DNA of 8,033 nt from an uncultured Porphyromonas sp. (GTDB taxonomy: Bacteria; Bacteroidota; Bacteroidia; Bacteroidales; Porphyromonadaceae): assembly GCA_927910985.1 (NCBI GenBank), contig CAKMOP010000065.1:1-8033 (forward strand), in the 5' to 3' direction. A program made the position numbers and the translations under genes. The notes under the pieces were generated by a model, which saw only the letters and a list, made by a program, of their open reading frames with translations, searched no databases and was not told the origin of the DNA. This document shows, piece after piece, positions 5,945 to 8,033 of the stretch (position 1 is the first letter of the stretch; every line of letters starts with the position of its first letter).

Positions 5945-7732
5945 CTAAAGCTTGTGGGTATCGATGGCACTGATGACCTCCGCTGTCGTATCATACAGAG
6001 CCTGCATATCCCCCTCCTTAGCAGGGGCATAACGAGCGAACTCGACCTCGTCAATGACGCTGGTCAGGCGAGCGATGGTCTCTTCATCCAGGCCACGCGA
6101 ACGTAAGAGCTCGGAGACCGAAGCTCGACTGAGCTCTGAGCCCGGCAGACGGAGCTTATCACCAAGATAGCCCCAGAGGGCACGCAAAGTCTCTTCGTAG
6201 AAAGCTTCACGCGCACCTGCCTCCAAGAGCTTACGTGCTGTACGAAGACGCTTCGTAGCTACACTATTAGCTCTCGAAGCCTTATACCCTAAGCTGTCGG
6301 CACGCAGTCCTCGCTCACGAGCTATGAGAAGGTAGGCGGTGAGCCCAAGGAGCGCCAGGAGGGGAAAGAGCAGGAGATAGCTCCAGCTCTGTGCCCATTG
6401 TAGTCCTGCCGGAGCACCCATTGTTCCTTCGGCATAGAGCTGGCGCAGGAGTTGCTCCTGCTGACGCAGGCTACTGCGATCATCAGAAGCCGTCTCACGC
6501 CCTTGAGCTATCTGGAGCGAGAAGGCCTGAGAGTGAAGCGTCTCATAGCGACCAAGATGTGGATCAAAGTACGAGAAGGTCAGTGCGGGGATCGTCACCG
6601 CCCCCGTATGACGTGGTATAGCGAAATATTCGATGATCTTCTTTCCATAGACTTCAGTTGCGGAGATCTTCTCTTCATAGGTCTCCTTAGGGTCGTAGAC
6701 CTCGAAGTCTTGAGGGAACGAAATAGTAGGGCTGGTGACCTGCTTGAGGTTGCCAGTGCCCTCGAGGGTCAAGCGTATGGTCAGAGATTCATTCGTCTTG
6801 GGGGTCTTGGAGAGTAATTCAGCACGCATACGAAACGAGCCTACAGCCCCCGAGAAGTCAGCAGGTTTACCCTCAGTCGGAAGCGGACGGACTTGTATGG
6901 TCACAGGAGCCGAACGCACCTCACGGTCTCCCATCATCGACGAGCCAAAGAAGGGATCATCATCAGCTTGAGCAATAGGCACACGGAGCCCAATCTTAGA
7001 GGGTGGAATCGTTAGCGTCCCACTTCTCTGAGCGAAAAGAACTTCACTAAGGATATCGACCGTGCGGTAGTTGCGACCTTGATAGGTCTCTAATTGGAGC
7101 TGACGGCGACCATCATCGGCTTGCTTCTCGGAGAGGAAGCCATCATACTGAGGGGCTTCATAAGAGTTGATTTCGAACTCTGTCGTCGCATAGAGCTTGT
7201 AGCGTATGGGAAAGGCTTGCTTCTCATACACGACTGTAGCACTCGGCAGAGCGCGGAAGAAATAAGTGCCAGAGACAGAAGTCGTAGCTGCACCTTGGGA
7301 GCGTGCGGATGGGGCATTCTTATCGGGAGGCAAGACACGCACCGTAGCACCGTGTACCGTCACACGCTTTCCCCCGAGGAGAGCTGTGACAGCTGGGATA
7401 GAGATATTCCCTGTATGCTCGGCCAAGAGCGTAAAGGTCAAGCTCACCGAAGAGGTAGAGCTACTACGTCCATTGATATTCTGGTAGCTACTCATCTGCT
7501 GGCGTGCTGGGCCATAGAGCACCTGAAGACCTGCGGCCTTTGGCTCAGTCACACGCTCAAAGTCTTCACTACCCGAATAAGTGTAACTCAGCTGGAAAGG
7601 TGTCCCTTGGACGACTGTCTGAGGCACCTCCACACGTATGGTTTGTGCTCCAAGGGAGAGTGGAAGGAGTAGTGCAAGAAGTAGGAGCAAGGTACGTCCT
7701 ACGAAAGCTATTGGCTTCATCAAGCTTACCAT
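5945..7732 (-). CDS. batD: BatD-family oxygen-tolerance membrane protein
   Basis: Large Bat protein of 595 residues, expected to be anchored in the inner membrane with its bulk in the periplasm. The N-terminus is a signal sequence (MKPIAFVGRTLLLLLALLLP, residues 5-24) ending near GAQT. Beta-rich Ig-like modules follow; two carry the family pattern VTEPKAAGLQVLYGP (61-75) and VTSPTISFPQDFEVYDP (332-348), the second preceded by LEGTGNLKQ. A single membrane span is at about 449-471 (WSYLLLFPLLALLGLTAYLL), followed by a basic, helical cytoplasmic tail of about 120 residues with EAFYEETLRALWGYLGDKL. ATG 7732 overlaps the end of batC by 7 nt; ATG 7720 (Met5) leaves a 5-nt gap, gives a cleaner signal peptide and may be the true start. 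The order batC-batD-batE is the standard one. No frame breaks. Confidence 0.9.
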   Translation of the reverse strand: MVSLMKPIAFVGRTLLLLLALLLPLSLGAQTIRVEVPQTVVQGTPFQLSYTYSGSEDFERVTEPKAAGLQVLYGPARQQMSSYQNINGRSSSTSSVSLTFTLLAEHTGNISIPAVTALLGGKRVTVHGATVRVLPPDKNAPSARSQGAATTSVSGTYFFRALPSATVVYEKQAFPIRYKLYATTEFEINSYEAPQYDGFLSEKQADDGRRQLQLETYQGRNYRTVDILSEVLFAQRSGTLTIPPSKIGLRVPIAQADDDPFFGSSMMGDREVRSAPVTIQVRPLPTEGKPADFSGAVGSFRMRAELLSKTPKTNESLTIRLTLEGTGNLKQVTSPTISFPQDFEVYDPKETYEEKISATEVYGKKIIEYFAIPRHTGAVTIPALTFSYFDPHLGRYETLHSQAFSLQIAQGRETASDDRSSLRQQEQLLRQLYAEGTMGAPAGLQWAQSWSYLLLFPLLALLGLTAYLLIARERGLRADSLGYKASRANSVATKRLRTARKLLEAGAREAFYEETLRALWGYLGDKLRLPGSELSRASVSELLRSRGLDEETIARLTSVIDEVEFARYAPAKEGDMQALYDTTAEVISAIDTHKL

Positions 7733-8033
7733 CTCTTCTTATTCTTATTACTATTCTGCTGCTGACGCTCTCGCTGCTGTTGCTCTACACGACGACGCGT
7801 CTTGTCGTCATCGGTGCGGAAGGAGCGAAGGATCTGCTCAGCTTGTTCCTTAGACAGTTCGCCCGAACGCTGCTCATTCGGCTGCCCTTGCTTATCCTTA
7901 TTCTGCTGGGGCTTTTGGTCAGGCTTATTCTTATCCTGCGATGGATCCTGCTTCGGGTCTTGCTTCTGCTGCTGGTTATCCTTGTTCTTATCCTTATTGG
8001 TCTTGCTTCTGCTGCTGGTTATCCTTGTTCTTA
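7726..8033 (-). CDS. batC: BatC-like TPR protein, C-terminal part only (N-terminus beyond window)
   Basis: About 100 residues of the tail are visible. It begins with a low-complexity linker of Lys, Asn, Asp and Gln (KNKDNQQQKQD repeated, then PKQDPSQDKNKPDQ), followed by the conserved end LSKEQAEQILRSFRTDDDK and RRRVEQQQRERQQQ, closing KNKKRW-stop. This SKEQAEQIL...W ending is typical of BatC proteins of Bacteroidota, whose TPR repeats would lie upstream, outside the window. The protein is thought to be membrane-associated or periplasmic and to act with BatA, BatB, BatD and BatE. The last about 34 bases before the window edge appear out of frame: the repeat there has a 43-bp period, and removing one base of the pair at 7999-8000 restores a 42-bp (14-codon) period and the KNKDNQQQ reading. 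Its stop overlaps the annotated batD ATG. Confidence 0.8.
   Translation of the reverse strand, partial: RTRITSSRSKTNKDKNKDNQQQKQDPKQDPSQDKNKPDQKPQQNKDKQGQPNEQRSGELSKEQAEQILRSFRTDDDKTRRRVEQQQRERQQQNSNKNKKRW
7956..8033. repeat. Two 35-bp direct repeats with 43-bp period inside batC linker
   Basis: The 35 bases at 7956-7990 recur identically at 7999-8033. On the coding strand each encodes KNKDNQQQKQD when read in the linker frame. The second copy touches the window edge, so more copies may follow. The 43-bp spacing is one base more than 14 codons, which shifts the outer copy out of frame. Confidence 0.85.

Noticed and set aside
6391..7672. Several plus-strand frames of 70-190 codons across batD.
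   Set aside because: They are antisense to an uninterrupted 595-codon batD frame and show no motifs or starts in a plausible context.

Overview
The window looks like chromosomal DNA from a Bacteroidota bacterium, most likely Porphyromonas or a close relative. The evidence is the batC-batD-batE aerotolerance cluster, a delta-prime subunit and an IspH of the Bacteroidota type, Bacteroidota-like -7 boxes (TAnnTTTG), moderately GC-rich DNA and little use of Shine-Dalgarno sequences. The genus is inferred from gene content and protein style, not from a database match. No phage, IS element, CRISPR array or complete RNA gene is visible.

Layout. (i) 1-1498, minus strand: a 46-residue unknown protein, then a pabA/trpG-type glutamine amidotransferase, then holB, which runs off the left edge. 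Gaps are 5 and 33 nt, so this is probably one operon. (ii) 1499-2099: a divergent intergenic region with an outward-facing -7-like box on each strand and, between them, an array of four 22-bp units. (iii) 2100-4382, plus strand: cmk (CMP kinase), ispH (last step of the MEP isoprenoid pathway) and a class I SAM-dependent O-methyltransferase, closely spaced; ispH and the methyltransferase share one base at TAATG. (iv) 4400-4448: a perfect 22-bp stem with a 5-nt loop between convergent genes, a likely bidirectional terminator. (v) 8033-4467, minus strand: the end of batC, then batD, batE and a PAP2 phosphatase, with overlaps or gaps of at most 11 nt, consistent with one transcript.

The most striking property is the reading frames. 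pabA (one indel), ispH (two compensating indels), batE (one) and probably batC (one) are each broken by single-base insertions or deletions. In the first three genes, correcting the base restores an uninterrupted, family-typical protein with all catalytic or diagnostic residues. ispH should be needed for isoprenoid synthesis if this organism uses the MEP route, and no nonsense substitutions accompany the indels, so sequencing or assembly error is the simplest explanation. I annotate these as full-length genes with frameshifts and give the likely positions.

I found no convincing undescribed multi-gene system. The best candidates for something new are the 22-bp phased repeat array in the divergent promoter region and the small basic protein encoded just ahead of pabA.
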